DNA from: Halorarius litoreus
GTDB taxonomy: Archaea; Halobacteriota; Halobacteria; Halobacteriales; Haloarculaceae
Assembly (NCBI RefSeq): GCF_024362405.1
Contig: NZ_CP101454.1
Coordinates: forward strand, 682,001-746,000
Length of the DNA stretch: 64,000 nt
Reading direction: 5' to 3'
In this document: positions 34,450 to 42,341 of the stretch, piece by piece
Numbering within the stretch: position 1 is the first letter of the stretch
How the letters are laid out: the number at the start of each line of letters is the position of its first letter
Notes under the pieces: generated by a model
What the model was told of the DNA's origin: nothing
Database searches by the model: none
Seen by the model: only the letters and a program-made list of their open reading frames with translations
Position numbers and translations under genes: made by a program

Positions 34450-35577
34450 TCAGACGAGGTCCGGCATGCCGGACTTCTTGAGGACGGCGGCGATCTGGTT
34501 CTTCTGGATCTCGTCGGTGCCGGCGGCGAGGCGGCGGCCGCGAGTCATCCGGTAGAGGTACTCGAGCGGGTGGCCCTGCTGGTAGCCGTTGGCGCCGTGA
34601 ATCTGGAGCGCCTCGCTCACGATGTGTTCGGCGCGTTCGGTGGAGTAGAGCTTCGCCATGGACGTCTCGAGGCGGTCGGGAATCCGACCCTGCTTGTGTG
34701 CGTTGAGCGCCGCCCGGTAGGTCAACATGCGTCCGGCTTCGAGCTCCGTGAGCATGTCCGCGAGCTTCCACTCGATGCCCTGGAAGTCGCCGATGGGCTG
34801 GCCGAACTGCTCGCGCTGCTGGGAGTAGTCCAGGGCCTTCTCCATCGCGTTTCTGGAGAAGGAGTTGGCGAGCGTCGCACAGCCCAGCCGCTCCCAGTTG
34901 AGCGCCTTCAGCTGGTCGACGAAGGCGTCCTTCCCGCGCGTGAGGACGTTCTCCTCGGGGATCTCGACGTCGTTGAACCGGATCTGGCTCTGGGTGCCGC
35001 CGTGCATGTTGGTGTAGTGTTCCTGCACCTCGACGCCGTCCCAGTCGAACTCGATGATGAGCGAGCCGAGCCCCTCGGGGTACTTCACCCAGACGACGGC
35101 GGCGTCGGAGTGTTTGATGTTGCTGACCCAGATCTTCTCGCCGTTGAGCACGAGGTCGTCGCTGACGGTCGTCCGCATCGAGCCGACGTCGGACCCCGAC
35201 TCCGGCTCGGAGATGGCGATGGCGATGGCCTTCTCGCCGTCGACGACCGGTGGGATGTACCGGTCTTTGGCTTCCTCGCTGCCGAACATCTCGATGGCTC
35301 GGGGGGCGACCATCTGCTGGTTGTAGAGGAACTCCGCCGTGTCGGGACAGACGGTGCCGACGGCCTCGATGCTGAGCATCGCTTCGAACTCGCCCATCCC
35401 GCCACCGCCGTACTCTTCGGCGATGTTGATGCCCAGGAACCCCCGCTTCGCGAGAAGCTCGATGTTCTCCCACGGCGGCTCGCCGTGCCAGTCGAACGCC
35501 CGGTCGGCGAACTCCTTTCTCGCGATGTCCTCCAGCGACGACAGCACCATCTCCTGCTCGGCAGTCAGGTCGAACAT
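34450..35577 (-). CDS. Acyl-CoA dehydrogenase with non-canonical catalytic motif
   Basis: FAD-dependent alpha,beta-desaturase, 375 residues. Flavin-binding blocks AIAISEPESGSDVGSMRT and LNGEKIWVSNIKHSD are intact, and LQIHGANGYQQGHPLEYLYR is the C-terminal signature. In most members the catalytic base is the Glu of YEG(T); here that stretch is RLAAGTDEIQ, so the Glu is Ala. The base may sit on the other helix as in isovaleryl-CoA and long-chain enzymes. Start MFDLTAEQEM is chosen because a TTTTTGTATG box lies 30 bases ahead. Confidence 0.87.
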   Translation of the reverse strand: MFDLTAEQEMVLSSLEDIARKEFADRAFDWHGEPPWENIELLAKRGFLGINIAEEYGGGGMGEFEAMLSIEAVGTVCPDTAEFLYNQQMVAPRAIEMFGSEEAKDRYIPPVVDGEKAIAIAISEPESGSDVGSMRTTVSDDLVLNGEKIWVSNIKHSDAAVVWVKYPEGLGSLIIEFDWDGVEVQEHYTNMHGGTQSQIRFNDVEIPEENVLTRGKDAFVDQLKALNWERLGCATLANSFSRNAMEKALDYSQQREQFGQPIGDFQGIEWKLADMLTELEAGRMLTYRAALNAHKQGRIPDRLETSMAKLYSTERAEHIVSEALQIHGANGYQQGHPLEYLYRMTRGRRLAAGTDEIQKNQIAAVLKKSGMPDLV

Positions 35578-35601
35578 TGGTTGGCTGTAATCCGTGAACG
35601 G

Positions 35602-35611
35602 CATACAAAAA
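35602..35611 (-). promoter_or_regulatory. TATA-like box for the acyl-CoA dehydrogenase gene
   Basis: TTTTTGTATG on the minus strand, centred about 30 bases ahead of ATG 35577. It argues against the upstream ATGs at 35604 and beyond. Confidence 0.5.
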
Positions 35612-35661
35612 GCCATCGAGAAATCGGGTGGGTTCACCCGTCTCTCGGGCTCGGGGAACAG

Positions 35662-35668
35662 CTTTACG
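35662..35668 (+). promoter_or_regulatory. TATA-like box for the thiolase gene
   Basis: CTTTACG centred 27 bases ahead of ATG 35692. Confidence 0.5.
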
Positions 35669-35691
35669 TCCCGAGCCAAAGTCACTCAACC

Positions 35692-36864
35692 ATGCGCGAC
35701 GCATATCTGATAGGTGCGGGACAGAGTGATTTCGGTGCGTTCCCCGACGAGAGCTACCGGTCGCTGTTCCGGACCGCCTTCGAGGAGATGGTCGAGAGCG
35801 TCCCGGATGGCATCTCGCGGGACGACATCGACGAGGCGTACATCGGGATGGTGAGCATCGGTGGGCGCCAGATCGGGCTCCCGGGGCCGGCCGTCACCGA
35901 ACACGTCGGGCTCGACGGCATCCCCTGTGTCCGCCTCGAGAACGCCTGTGCGGCGAGCGGGTACAGCATCCGACAGGCAATTCAGGCCGTCAGAAGTGGG
36001 ATGGCCGACGTCGCGCTCGCCGGCGGCACCGAGGTGATGAACGACCTCGGCCGTGACCGTGCCCGCTACTGGCTCGGCGTGAGCGGCGAGATGGAGTGGG
36101 AGCGCATGGCCGGGACGACGTTTTCGGGCGTGTTCGCGCAGATGGCCAGCGCCCACATGAACGAGTACGGCACGACGCGCGAGCAGCTCTCGCACGTCGC
36201 CGTCAAGAGCCACGAACACGGGGCGAAGAACCCCCACGCGCATCTCGGCTACGAGTGTTCGCTCGAAGACGCGGAGTCGGCACCGACCATCGCCGCGCCG
36301 CTCGGCCTCTACCACTGCTGTCCGATGTCGGACGGCGCGGCGTCCGTGCTCATCGCCAGCGAGGACGTCGTCGACGACTACACCGACGACCCGATTCGCG
36401 TCGCCGGCGCCGGCGCGTCGAGCGGCGGCATCGGGCTGTTCGAACGCGACTCCTACACGTCGATTCCGGCGACGAAGCAGGCAGCCGAGTCGGCCTACGA
36501 GGAGGCCGGCATGGCGCCCGAGGACCTCGACTTCGCCGAGGTTCACGACTGCTTCTCCATCGCGGAGGTCATCGCCTACGAGGACCTGGGCTTCTGTGAG
36601 CCCGGTGAGGGCGGGGCGTTCGCCGAGAGCGGCGAGACCAGACTCGGCGGCGACCTCCCAGTCAACACCTCCGGTGGCCTCAAGAGCAAGGGCCACCCCA
36701 TCGGTGCGACCGGGGCGAGCCAGATGGTCGAAGTGTTCGAGCAACTGAGCGGCCACGCTGGCGACCGGCAGGTCGAGGACGCGACCGTCGGGCTGGCACA
36801 CAACATCGGTGGCAGTGGCGGTGCAGCGACCGTTCACATCCTCGAGAAGGAGGGGTCGGCATGA
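35692..36864 (+). CDS. Thiolase (acetyl-CoA acetyltransferase/SCP-x type)
   Basis: 390 residues. The nucleophilic Cys is in RLENACAASGYSIRQAIQAV, the His in FAEVHDCFSIAEVIA, and the second Cys/His loop is GGLKSKGHPIGATGASQMVE. All catalytic residues are therefore present, unlike the two thiolase-fold proteins at 50378 and 51514. The text is of the archaeal/SCP-x thiolase branch that pairs with DUF35 proteins. It overlaps the HMG-CoA-synthase-like/DUF35 fusion by four bases (ATGA), implying a complex. Confidence 0.92.
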   Translation: MRDAYLIGAGQSDFGAFPDESYRSLFRTAFEEMVESVPDGISRDDIDEAYIGMVSIGGRQIGLPGPAVTEHVGLDGIPCVRLENACAASGYSIRQAIQAVRSGMADVALAGGTEVMNDLGRDRARYWLGVSGEMEWERMAGTTFSGVFAQMASAHMNEYGTTREQLSHVAVKSHEHGAKNPHAHLGYECSLEDAESAPTIAAPLGLYHCCPMSDGAASVLIASEDVVDDYTDDPIRVAGAGASSGGIGLFERDSYTSIPATKQAAESAYEEAGMAPEDLDFAEVHDCFSIAEVIAYEDLGFCEPGEGGAFAESGETRLGGDLPVNTSGGLKSKGHPIGATGASQMVEVFEQLSGHAGDRQVEDATVGLAHNIGGSGGAATVHILEKEGSA

Positions 36865-38285
36865 GCCCCGGCATCGCTGCGGTCGGGGCGTACGCGCCGC
36901 GGACGCGACTGCCCGGCGACGCCATCGCCGAGGCGTGGGGGCAGTTCAAGGCGGGCGGCATCGAGGAGACGGCCGTCCCCGGGGCCGACGAGGACGTCCT
37001 GACGATGGGGTACGAGGCCGCGAGGAACGCGCTCGACGCGGGCGAACTCACGGCCGGAGACGTCGGCGCGGTTGCCTTCGCGACGACGAACCCGCCGGTC
37101 GAGGAGGAGTCGCTCCTGCCGCGGTTCGCCGCGATGCTCGGCGTGTCGGAGACGGCCGAGTCGACCCTCTATACGGGGTCGCTGACCGTCGGCGTGCGGG
37201 CGCTTCGCGGGGCCACTCGCGCCGTCGAGTCGACGGGACCCGTGCTGGTCGTCGCGAGCGATGCTCCGCGCGGGGCGCTCGACGAGGCGCTCGAACAGGG
37301 GGCTGGCGCGGGTGCGGCAGCCTTCGTCGTGACGGCCGACGGCCCGGCGACGCTCGATGCCTTCGCGACGGTCTCCGAGCCAGCCGTCGGGACGCGCTTC
37401 CGTCAGCGTGGCAACGAGCGCTCGGAAGGGCTGGGCATCACGCCGTTCGACAGGGAGACGTTCGAGACGACCGTCACCGGCGCGCTGGAGCGACTCGCGT
37501 ACGACGAGGACGCCGTCGATGCGGTGGCGGTGCAGGCGACGGACGGCCGCCAGCCGTATCGTGTGGCGGGCGCACTCCCGGTGTCCGGCGAGCGGCTGAA
37601 AGCACACGCGACCGTCCACACCCTCGGCGACACGGGTGCAGCGAGCGTTCCGCTGAGCCTCGCCACTGCCCTCGCAGACGACGCCTCGGGAATCGTCGGC
37701 ATCGCCGCCGGGTCGGGCGCCATCGCGGAAGCGGTCACCGTCGACGTTGCCGACACGGTGCCGACGGCGCTCGCGCTCGACGGCGAGACCGACGTCGACT
37801 ACGCCACCTACCTCCGCCAGCGTGGTGAGATTACCGGCGGCGAGCCGCAGGGGGGTGGCGGCTACGTCACCCTCCCCACGTGGCACCGCTCGCTCGCACA
37901 GCGCTACCGCCTCGAAGCGGGCCGGTGTCCCTCCTGCGAGCGGCTCAACATGCCACCACAGGGCGCCTGCAGTCACTGCCGAGCGCTCGTCGAGTACGAA
38001 CCGGTCGAACTCGCTCGGACCGGGACCGTCGAAGCGTGCTCGGTCATCTCACAGGGCGGTGCGCCACCGGAGTTCGCGGAGCTCCAGGGTCGCGCTGGCG
38101 CGTACGCGACGGGAATCGTGGCGTTCGACGGGCCGGACGGCGGGTCGGCGAGCCTGCCCGCGCTGTTCGTCGAGGTCGACCCGGACGACGTCGCCGTCGG
38201 CGACGAGGTCGAGCGGACCATCAGGAAGATCTACACGCAGGAGGGCGTCACGCGCTACGGGTTCAAGGTCAGACCGGCCGTCTGA
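36861..38285 (+). CDS. HMG-CoA synthase-like protein fused to a DUF35 OB-fold domain, catalytic Cys lost
   Basis: 474 residues. Residues 1 to about 330 have the HMG-CoA synthase/KAS III fold (GIAAVGAYAPRTRLPGDAIA, GYEAARNALDAGELTAGDVG). Where archaeal HMG-CoA synthase has the nucleophile (ACKAG), this protein reads STLYTGSLTVG, aligning Leu with Cys. The C-terminal 130 residues are DUF35: zinc ribbon CPSCERLNMPPQGACSHC then an OB fold. In archaea thiolase, HMG-CoA synthase and DUF35 form a three-protein channel; here two are fused and the synthase is probably inactive, perhaps a scaffold for the thiolase. Confidence 0.83.
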   Translation: MSPGIAAVGAYAPRTRLPGDAIAEAWGQFKAGGIEETAVPGADEDVLTMGYEAARNALDAGELTAGDVGAVAFATTNPPVEEESLLPRFAAMLGVSETAESTLYTGSLTVGVRALRGATRAVESTGPVLVVASDAPRGALDEALEQGAGAGAAAFVVTADGPATLDAFATVSEPAVGTRFRQRGNERSEGLGITPFDRETFETTVTGALERLAYDEDAVDAVAVQATDGRQPYRVAGALPVSGERLKAHATVHTLGDTGAASVPLSLATALADDASGIVGIAAGSGAIAEAVTVDVADTVPTALALDGETDVDYATYLRQRGEITGGEPQGGGGYVTLPTWHRSLAQRYRLEAGRCPSCERLNMPPQGACSHCRALVEYEPVELARTGTVEACSVISQGGAPPEFAELQGRAGAYATGIVAFDGPDGGSASLPALFVEVDPDDVAVGDEVERTIRKIYTQEGVTRYGFKVRPAV

Positions 38286-38290
38286 GTCGG

Positions 38291-39076
38291 CTACTCTTCG
38301 TGGTGACTCGTGCGGGCGATGCGCGGGACACCTTCGACCGTTATCGTCTCGCCGAGGATGTAGCTCGCCGCCGGGCTCGCGAGGAACTGTGCGACCGAGG
38401 CGAGCTCGTCCGGCGTGCCGATCTGCCGGTCGACCTCCTCTCGGTCGATGTCGTCGGCGCCGATGCCCTCCTGGCTCTCCAGGCCTTCGGTGGCGATGAG
38501 CCCCGGCATGATGCCGTTGACGCGGATGCCGTACTCGGCCCACTCGTAGGCGAGCGTCCGGGTGAGGTTGTTCATGCCGGCTTTCGACGCGGCGTAGTGG
38601 GTCATTCCCGGTGCTCCGTCGCGCGCCGCGACGCTGGAGATGTTGATGATTGTCCCCTCCCCGCGTTCGCGCATCTGTTCGCCGACGACCTGTGCGCAGT
38701 TGAACGCTCCGTGGAGATTGATGTCGACGATGGTCTTCCAGCCGTTCTGGCTGATGTCCTCGAAGGGGGCGACGAAGCTCGCACCGGCGTTGTTGACCCA
38801 GATGTCGATAGGGCCGAGCGTCTCTGTGGTTTGCTCGACGAGGGCTTCGACAGCCTCCCAGTCTCGCACGTCGCATTCGACCGCGAGCGCTCGGCCGTCG
38901 TGGTCCGCGTCGTTGATCGACTCCGCGACCGGGTCGACGTTCTCCTGTGACCGGGAACAGACGACCACGTCGACGCCGTCGCGGGCGAACCGCTCCGCGA
39001 TCGCACGACCGATACCTGAAGACGAGCCGGTGACGACTGCCGTCGAACCGCGAATCTGGAAATCCGTTGTAGTCAT
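38291..39076 (-). CDS. SDR-family oxidoreductase (3-oxoacyl-ACP reductase FabG-like)
   Basis: 261 residues. Cofactor motif AVVTGSSSGIGRAIAERFA, DIWVNNAGASF, catalytic Ser in IINISSVAARDG and YxxxK in MTHYAASKAGMNNL. Oxidises or reduces a hydroxyl/keto group. Its upstream region holds a perfect TTACA-N10-TGTAA site (39090-39109) that overlaps the TATA-like ATTTACA, so it is probably under the regulator of that motif. Converges on the HMG-CoA-synthase-like gene with 5 bases between. Confidence 0.92.
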   Translation of the reverse strand: MTTTDFQIRGSTAVVTGSSSGIGRAIAERFARDGVDVVVCSRSQENVDPVAESINDADHDGRALAVECDVRDWEAVEALVEQTTETLGPIDIWVNNAGASFVAPFEDISQNGWKTIVDINLHGAFNCAQVVGEQMRERGEGTIINISSVAARDGAPGMTHYAASKAGMNNLTRTLAYEWAEYGIRVNGIMPGLIATEGLESQEGIGADDIDREEVDRQIGTPDELASVAQFLASPAASYILGETITVEGVPRIARTSHHEE

Positions 39077-39089
39077 TCGCGAGCGAAGC

Positions 39090-39109
39090 TTACACCAACG
39101 GACTTGTAA
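39090..39109. promoter_or_regulatory. TTACA-N10-TGTAA palindromic site 2
   Basis: Perfect arms, ten-base centre, 14-33 bases ahead of the SDR ATG at 39076 and overlapping its TATA-like ATTTAC. The position suits repression. Confidence 0.65.
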
Positions 39110-39312
39110 ATCTATCTCGACCCGAGTGACGCGTCATGCACGCCGTAGTGGACGCCTCTGCCCCCGTCCAGTGGAGTGGCCATCGGACATCGTCTCACGG
39201 CGCAGTACACGTTCTGTGTAGCCGGAACCAGCGTGGCCACTCCCACACCGGAGCGGCCATCACCTGAGCGTTTCCCGACAGTGATACGACCAATCACACA
39301 GCCACATAGTAT

Positions 39313-39329
39313 ATCCGGAAATATCGGAA
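39313..39329. promoter_or_regulatory. TTCCGG-N5-CCGGA family site a (degenerate)
   Basis: ATCCGG-AAATA-TCGGAA; two of twelve arm bases differ from the consensus. Confidence 0.4.
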
Positions 39330-39523
39330 CCGAAATCCGATTTCCACACAGTTATATTTCCAGACTGTAGGTAGCGGACATATCTGCCGTGTCGTGGTCT
39401 GCAGAGCGTTCGGTTCACACGGATTGTCGGACCGGTTGTCCCGCGGTAGTGCCGATCTCCCGGTGAAACGGGAGTGTATCGCCCGTAGACGCCCAGTTAC
39501 CATAGCCGAAAGAACGGAGTCAG

Positions 39524-39542
39524 ATTCCGGCATTGCCGGAAT
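39524..39542. promoter_or_regulatory. TTCCGG-N5-CCGGA family site b, perfect 19-base palindrome
   Basis: ATTCCGGCATTGCCGGAAT is symmetrical at every position except the single central base. Best match of the family. Confidence 0.6.
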
Positions 39543-39630
39543 GATGTCGAACCCACACACGCAACCGCGGTGTCGAAGGAGCGTCCACATTGACACGACC
39601 GAGGCCCTGGTGGAGACGTCACGAAGCACG

Positions 39631-39650
39631 TTACAAACGTAGTCATGTAA
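39631..39650. promoter_or_regulatory. TTACA-N10-TGTAA palindromic site 3
   Basis: Perfect arms. Together with site 4 it forms a direct repeat with a 38-base period; ACGTTACA begins and TGTAATG ends both. Confidence 0.6.
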
Positions 39651-39668
39651 TGGACGGCAGCAGAGACG

Positions 39669-39688
39669 TTACAGACCTACTATTGTAA
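39669..39688. promoter_or_regulatory. TTACA-N10-TGTAA palindromic site 4
   Basis: Perfect arms, 38 bases after site 3, so both would lie on nearly the same helix face only if the period is near 10.5 (38 is 3.6 turns). Confidence 0.6.
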
Positions 39689-39823
39689 TGTTTCCTACGA
39701 TCCGAACCCGACGGCGGTGGTTCGGCGAGTAGGGCCGGTGCGTGGCCCCGACTACGGACCCGGCGTTGCGGGCTCGACCCCGGTGTTCGATCGCAGCCAC
39801 GCCAACACATCTGTTCCGGAATG

Positions 39824-39840
39824 CCCGGACGGCAAGATTC
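39824..39840. promoter_or_regulatory. TTCCGG-N5-CCGGA family site c
   Basis: TTCCGG-AATGC-CCGGAC; one arm-end mismatch. Confidence 0.5.
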
Positions 39841-39912
39841 GCCCATGTTCCCCCGTTGCCACCGTGACTTCGACCTTAGTGAGTATACAGTTGATAGCTC
39901 CACTCATCGTAG

Positions 39913-39929
39913 TTCCGGATTTCCCGGAC
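39913..39929. promoter_or_regulatory. TTCCGG-N5-CCGGA family site d
   Basis: TTCCGG-ATTTC-CCGGAC; one arm-end mismatch, 89 bases after site c. Confidence 0.5.
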
Positions 39930-40146
39930 AAATTTTGTTACTATTTATCATGCCACATGATATCACAGTAACTCGGGACGGCTCGAGCACGTCCCGTCAG
40001 CACACGGACGCGGTCGAGAGACGCTCGAACGATGTCGGGCACGACCCGCCCTGAATCCACGGTGGCACGTATCATCGGCCGGTTCATTCCGGCAGCGTGT
40101 GGTGGACTGCTGTGTAACCCGTGGGCAGTTTCCGGCTATCTCGGAT

Positions 40147-40154
40147 AAGTTTAT
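40147..40154 (+). promoter_or_regulatory. TATA box for the IclR gene
   Basis: AAGTTTAT, 27-30 bases ahead of ATG 40180, favouring that start over ATG 40168. Confidence 0.55.
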
Positions 40155-40179
40155 GTGACCCCACAACATGGCCCACAGC

Positions 40180-40935
40180 ATGAACAAACGGATGCCGGTC
40201 AAAACGACGGAAGTCGCGTTCGACGTGGTGGAAGCATTGCTCGAGCTCGAGGGGGCACGGTTCACCGATCTGGTGGACCACATGGACATGCCGAAGAGCA
40301 CGCTCCACGACCACCTTCGGACGCTGGAGTCGATGGGGGTCGTCGTCAAGTCGGATAACATCTATCGGGTGGGGTCGCGGTTCCTCGAACTCGGGGCACG
40401 GGCGCGAAAACAGCAGCCGATCTACGAGGCCGGACGTCCCGAAGTCGAGGACCTGGCGAAGGAGACGGGAGAGCACGCGAGCCTCTCCATCGAGGAGCGC
40501 GGGCGTGCGGTGTTGCTCCACGTCGCCAAGGGCACCAATGCAGTCAACCTTGACGCCTACGCCGGACGGCCGACACCGCTCCACGCGAACGCCGCCGGCA
40601 AGGTGATGCTCGCGCATCTACCCGAGGAACGAATCGATGAAATCATCGAGGACCACGGGCTGGCGGCCTACACCACATACACGATCACCGACCCGGCCGT
40701 GCTCAAAGAGGAGCTCGAAACCATTCGGGAGCAGCGATACGCGACGGACACGAACGAACTCGTCGAGGGGGTCAAAGGCGTCGCCGCACCGATTCTCGAC
40801 CGCGGGGCGGTCGTCGGTGCAATCGCCGTCGGCGGCCCCGCAAATCGGATGCGCGGTGAGCGGTTCGACGAGACGCTGCCGGATCTCCTGCTCAGTGCCT
40901 CGAACATCATCGAGCTCAACCTCACCTACGGCTGA
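40180..40935 (+). CDS. IclR-family transcriptional regulator
   Basis: 251 residues. N-terminal winged helix (VDHMDMPKSTLHDHLRTLES, VVVKSDNIYRVGSRFLELG) and C-terminal IclR effector domain (AYAGRPTPLHANAAGKVMLA, GVAAPILDRGAVVGAIAVGG). IclR proteins bind palindromes as dimers or tetramers and sense small acids such as aromatic or dicarboxylic catabolites. It sits alone behind the palindrome-rich hub and is the natural candidate to bind one of the motif families there. Start MNKRMPVKTT chosen from the TATA position. Confidence 0.93.
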   Translation: MNKRMPVKTTEVAFDVVEALLELEGARFTDLVDHMDMPKSTLHDHLRTLESMGVVVKSDNIYRVGSRFLELGARARKQQPIYEAGRPEVEDLAKETGEHASLSIEERGRAVLLHVAKGTNAVNLDAYAGRPTPLHANAAGKVMLAHLPEERIDEIIEDHGLAAYTTYTITDPAVLKEELETIREQRYATDTNELVEGVKGVAAPILDRGAVVGAIAVGGPANRMRGERFDETLPDLLLSASNIIELNLTYG

Positions 40936-40948
40936 GACCGCCCCCTGC

Positions 40949-41809
40949 TCAGAGGTCGAACAGCGCTTTCGCGTTCTCCACGAGCAGTTTTCGCTCGACC
41001 TCGTCGCTGAAGCCCAGCTCGTCGATCTGGTCGAACGTCTCCTCGTACTCGAGCACCGGGTAGTCCGTCCCGAAGACGGCCTTGTCGCGACCCCGCGTCC
41101 GGATGAACTGGACGATGTTCTCGTCCCAGTACTTCGGGGCGTGGGCGGTGGCGCCGAGATAGAGGTTCGAGTGTTTCCAGACCAGCGCTTCGAGTTCTGA
41201 CGACCACGGCCACCCCGTGTGACCGCCGACGATGTCGAGCCCCGGGAAATCCATGGCGACGTCGTCTAACAGGAGTGGCTTCCCATGCTTGCTCGGCATC
41301 TTCATCGCGGAGTGGCCGACCTGCATCACGACGGGAACACCGAGTTCCGCACACTTCGCGTAGAACGGGTAGTACCGCCGGTGGTTGAGCGGGAGGTCCC
41401 AGCCGTACGGCTCCAGGAGCGCCCCGACGAAGCCGTGGTCCTCGACGTACTCCTCCAGCCTGGCGACACCCTCCATCCCCTCTCGGGGATTGATTCCCGC
41501 CAGCCCCTTGATGCGGTCCGGGTGCTCGCTGGCCACGTCCGCGACCAGTTCGTGTGGGACGTCGATCTGCATCCCTCCTTCGAGGGCACCGAACTTGAGC
41601 GCGGGAATCAGCACCGTGCCGACGCCATGGGCGTCCATCAGCTCGACGAACGCGTCGGCGTCCATCCCCTTCGCGGGCTCGTACATGTCCGCTTTGCCGA
41701 AGATCTGCGCCGCGACGCTCTGTGCCTCGGAGTCGAAGTAGATCTCCATCCCCTCTCTGGTGAAGAGGTTACACCAGATGTCGACGATCTCACCCTCGCC
41801 TGCTACCAT
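40949..41809 (-). CDS. Amidohydrolase_2-family protein lacking the HxH metal motif
   Basis: 286 residues. Family text includes GLAGINPREGMEGVARLEEY, GALLEPYGWDLPLNHRRYYP, VVMQVGHSAM, IVGGHTGWPWSSELEAL and FGTDYPVLEYEE. The N-terminal metal ligands, HxH in relatives (VDVHSHLW in the protein at 59227), are missing: it reads VDIWCNLFT. This group includes ACMSD-type decarboxylases and 4-oxalomesaconate hydratases. It may bind metal differently or be a metal-free relative. Start MVAGEGEIVDIW; an in-frame longer start at 41905 exists. Confidence 0.82.
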   Translation of the reverse strand: MVAGEGEIVDIWCNLFTREGMEIYFDSEAQSVAAQIFGKADMYEPAKGMDADAFVELMDAHGVGTVLIPALKFGALEGGMQIDVPHELVADVASEHPDRIKGLAGINPREGMEGVARLEEYVEDHGFVGALLEPYGWDLPLNHRRYYPFYAKCAELGVPVVMQVGHSAMKMPSKHGKPLLLDDVAMDFPGLDIVGGHTGWPWSSELEALVWKHSNLYLGATAHAPKYWDENIVQFIRTRGRDKAVFGTDYPVLEYEETFDQIDELGFSDEVERKLLVENAKALFDL

Positions 41810-41894
41810 GGATTGCTCACTCGCTGTTGCATGTGGAGACACGTCGAAGAGAGTTCGTTTAACCCTACCGGTGGCTGCGGTCTGCTCGGGTAGA

Positions 41895-41900
41895 TTTATA
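41895..41900 (+). promoter_or_regulatory. TATA box for the cupin gene
   Basis: TTTATA 28 bases ahead of ATG 41926. Confidence 0.6.
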
Positions 41901-41925
41901 CACACACGGGCAGACTCTCGGGTAG

Positions 41926-42312
41926 ATGTCGTACTCGAAAATCAACCTAGACGAGGTCGAAAAGAGCACGCGAACCGACGCCGAGCCGGCGGTGAAGATG
42001 CTCGGCTACGACCTCAAGACCCGTGGCGACGACCGCCCGAACGAGATGCGGTTCAACTACTTCTACTACGACGCGGGCGACACCGTCCGCCGCCACTATC
42101 AGAAGGAACAGGAGGAGATATTCTTCGTCATCTCCGGGCGCGCCGTCATGGAGATCGACGGCGAGGAGTTCGAGATCGAGGCGAACGACTTCGTCGTGGT
42201 CGACCCCGGACCGATGCGGCAGATTCACGCGCTCGAGGACACCGAGATCTTCGCCGTCGGTGCGCCGAACCTCCGCAACGACGCGGTGTTCGAAGAAGAC
42301 CTCGAGGAGTAA
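41926..42312 (+). CDS. Cupin-domain protein
   Basis: 128 residues. Cupin motif 1 is DAGDTVRRHYQKEQEEIFFVISG (RxH...E...E/G pattern) and motif 2 VVVDPGPMRQIHALEDTE with a late His. A small metal-binding barrel, possibly an isomerase, oxygenase or sensor. Diverges from the amidohydrolase and converges on the LLM gene. A related cupin is at 43609-44040. Confidence 0.8.
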   Translation: MSYSKINLDEVEKSTRTDAEPAVKMLGYDLKTRGDDRPNEMRFNYFYYDAGDTVRRHYQKEQEEIFFVISGRAVMEIDGEEFEIEANDFVVVDPGPMRQIHALEDTEIFAVGAPNLRNDAVFEEDLEE

Positions 42313-42341
42313 CCGCTCCAGCAGCCGGACGCCCAGCAGTC

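Larger units (their letters stand above)
39077..40179. other. 1.1 kb regulatory hub without genes
   Basis: Lies between the divergent SDR and IclR genes. No credible coding frame. It contains three of the four TTACA-N10-TGTAA sites (39090, 39631, 39669), four TTCCGG-N5-CCGGA sites (39313, 39525, 39824, 39913), AT-rich patches at about 39300-39370 and 39930-39960, and the IclR TATA box. This is far longer and more structured than other promoters here. Confidence 0.7.

Noticed and set aside
35692..38285. Mevalonate-pathway thiolase/HMG-CoA synthase operon
   Set aside because: The synthase-like part lacks its catalytic Cys and the surrounding genes are catabolic, so isoprenoid synthesis is unlikely.
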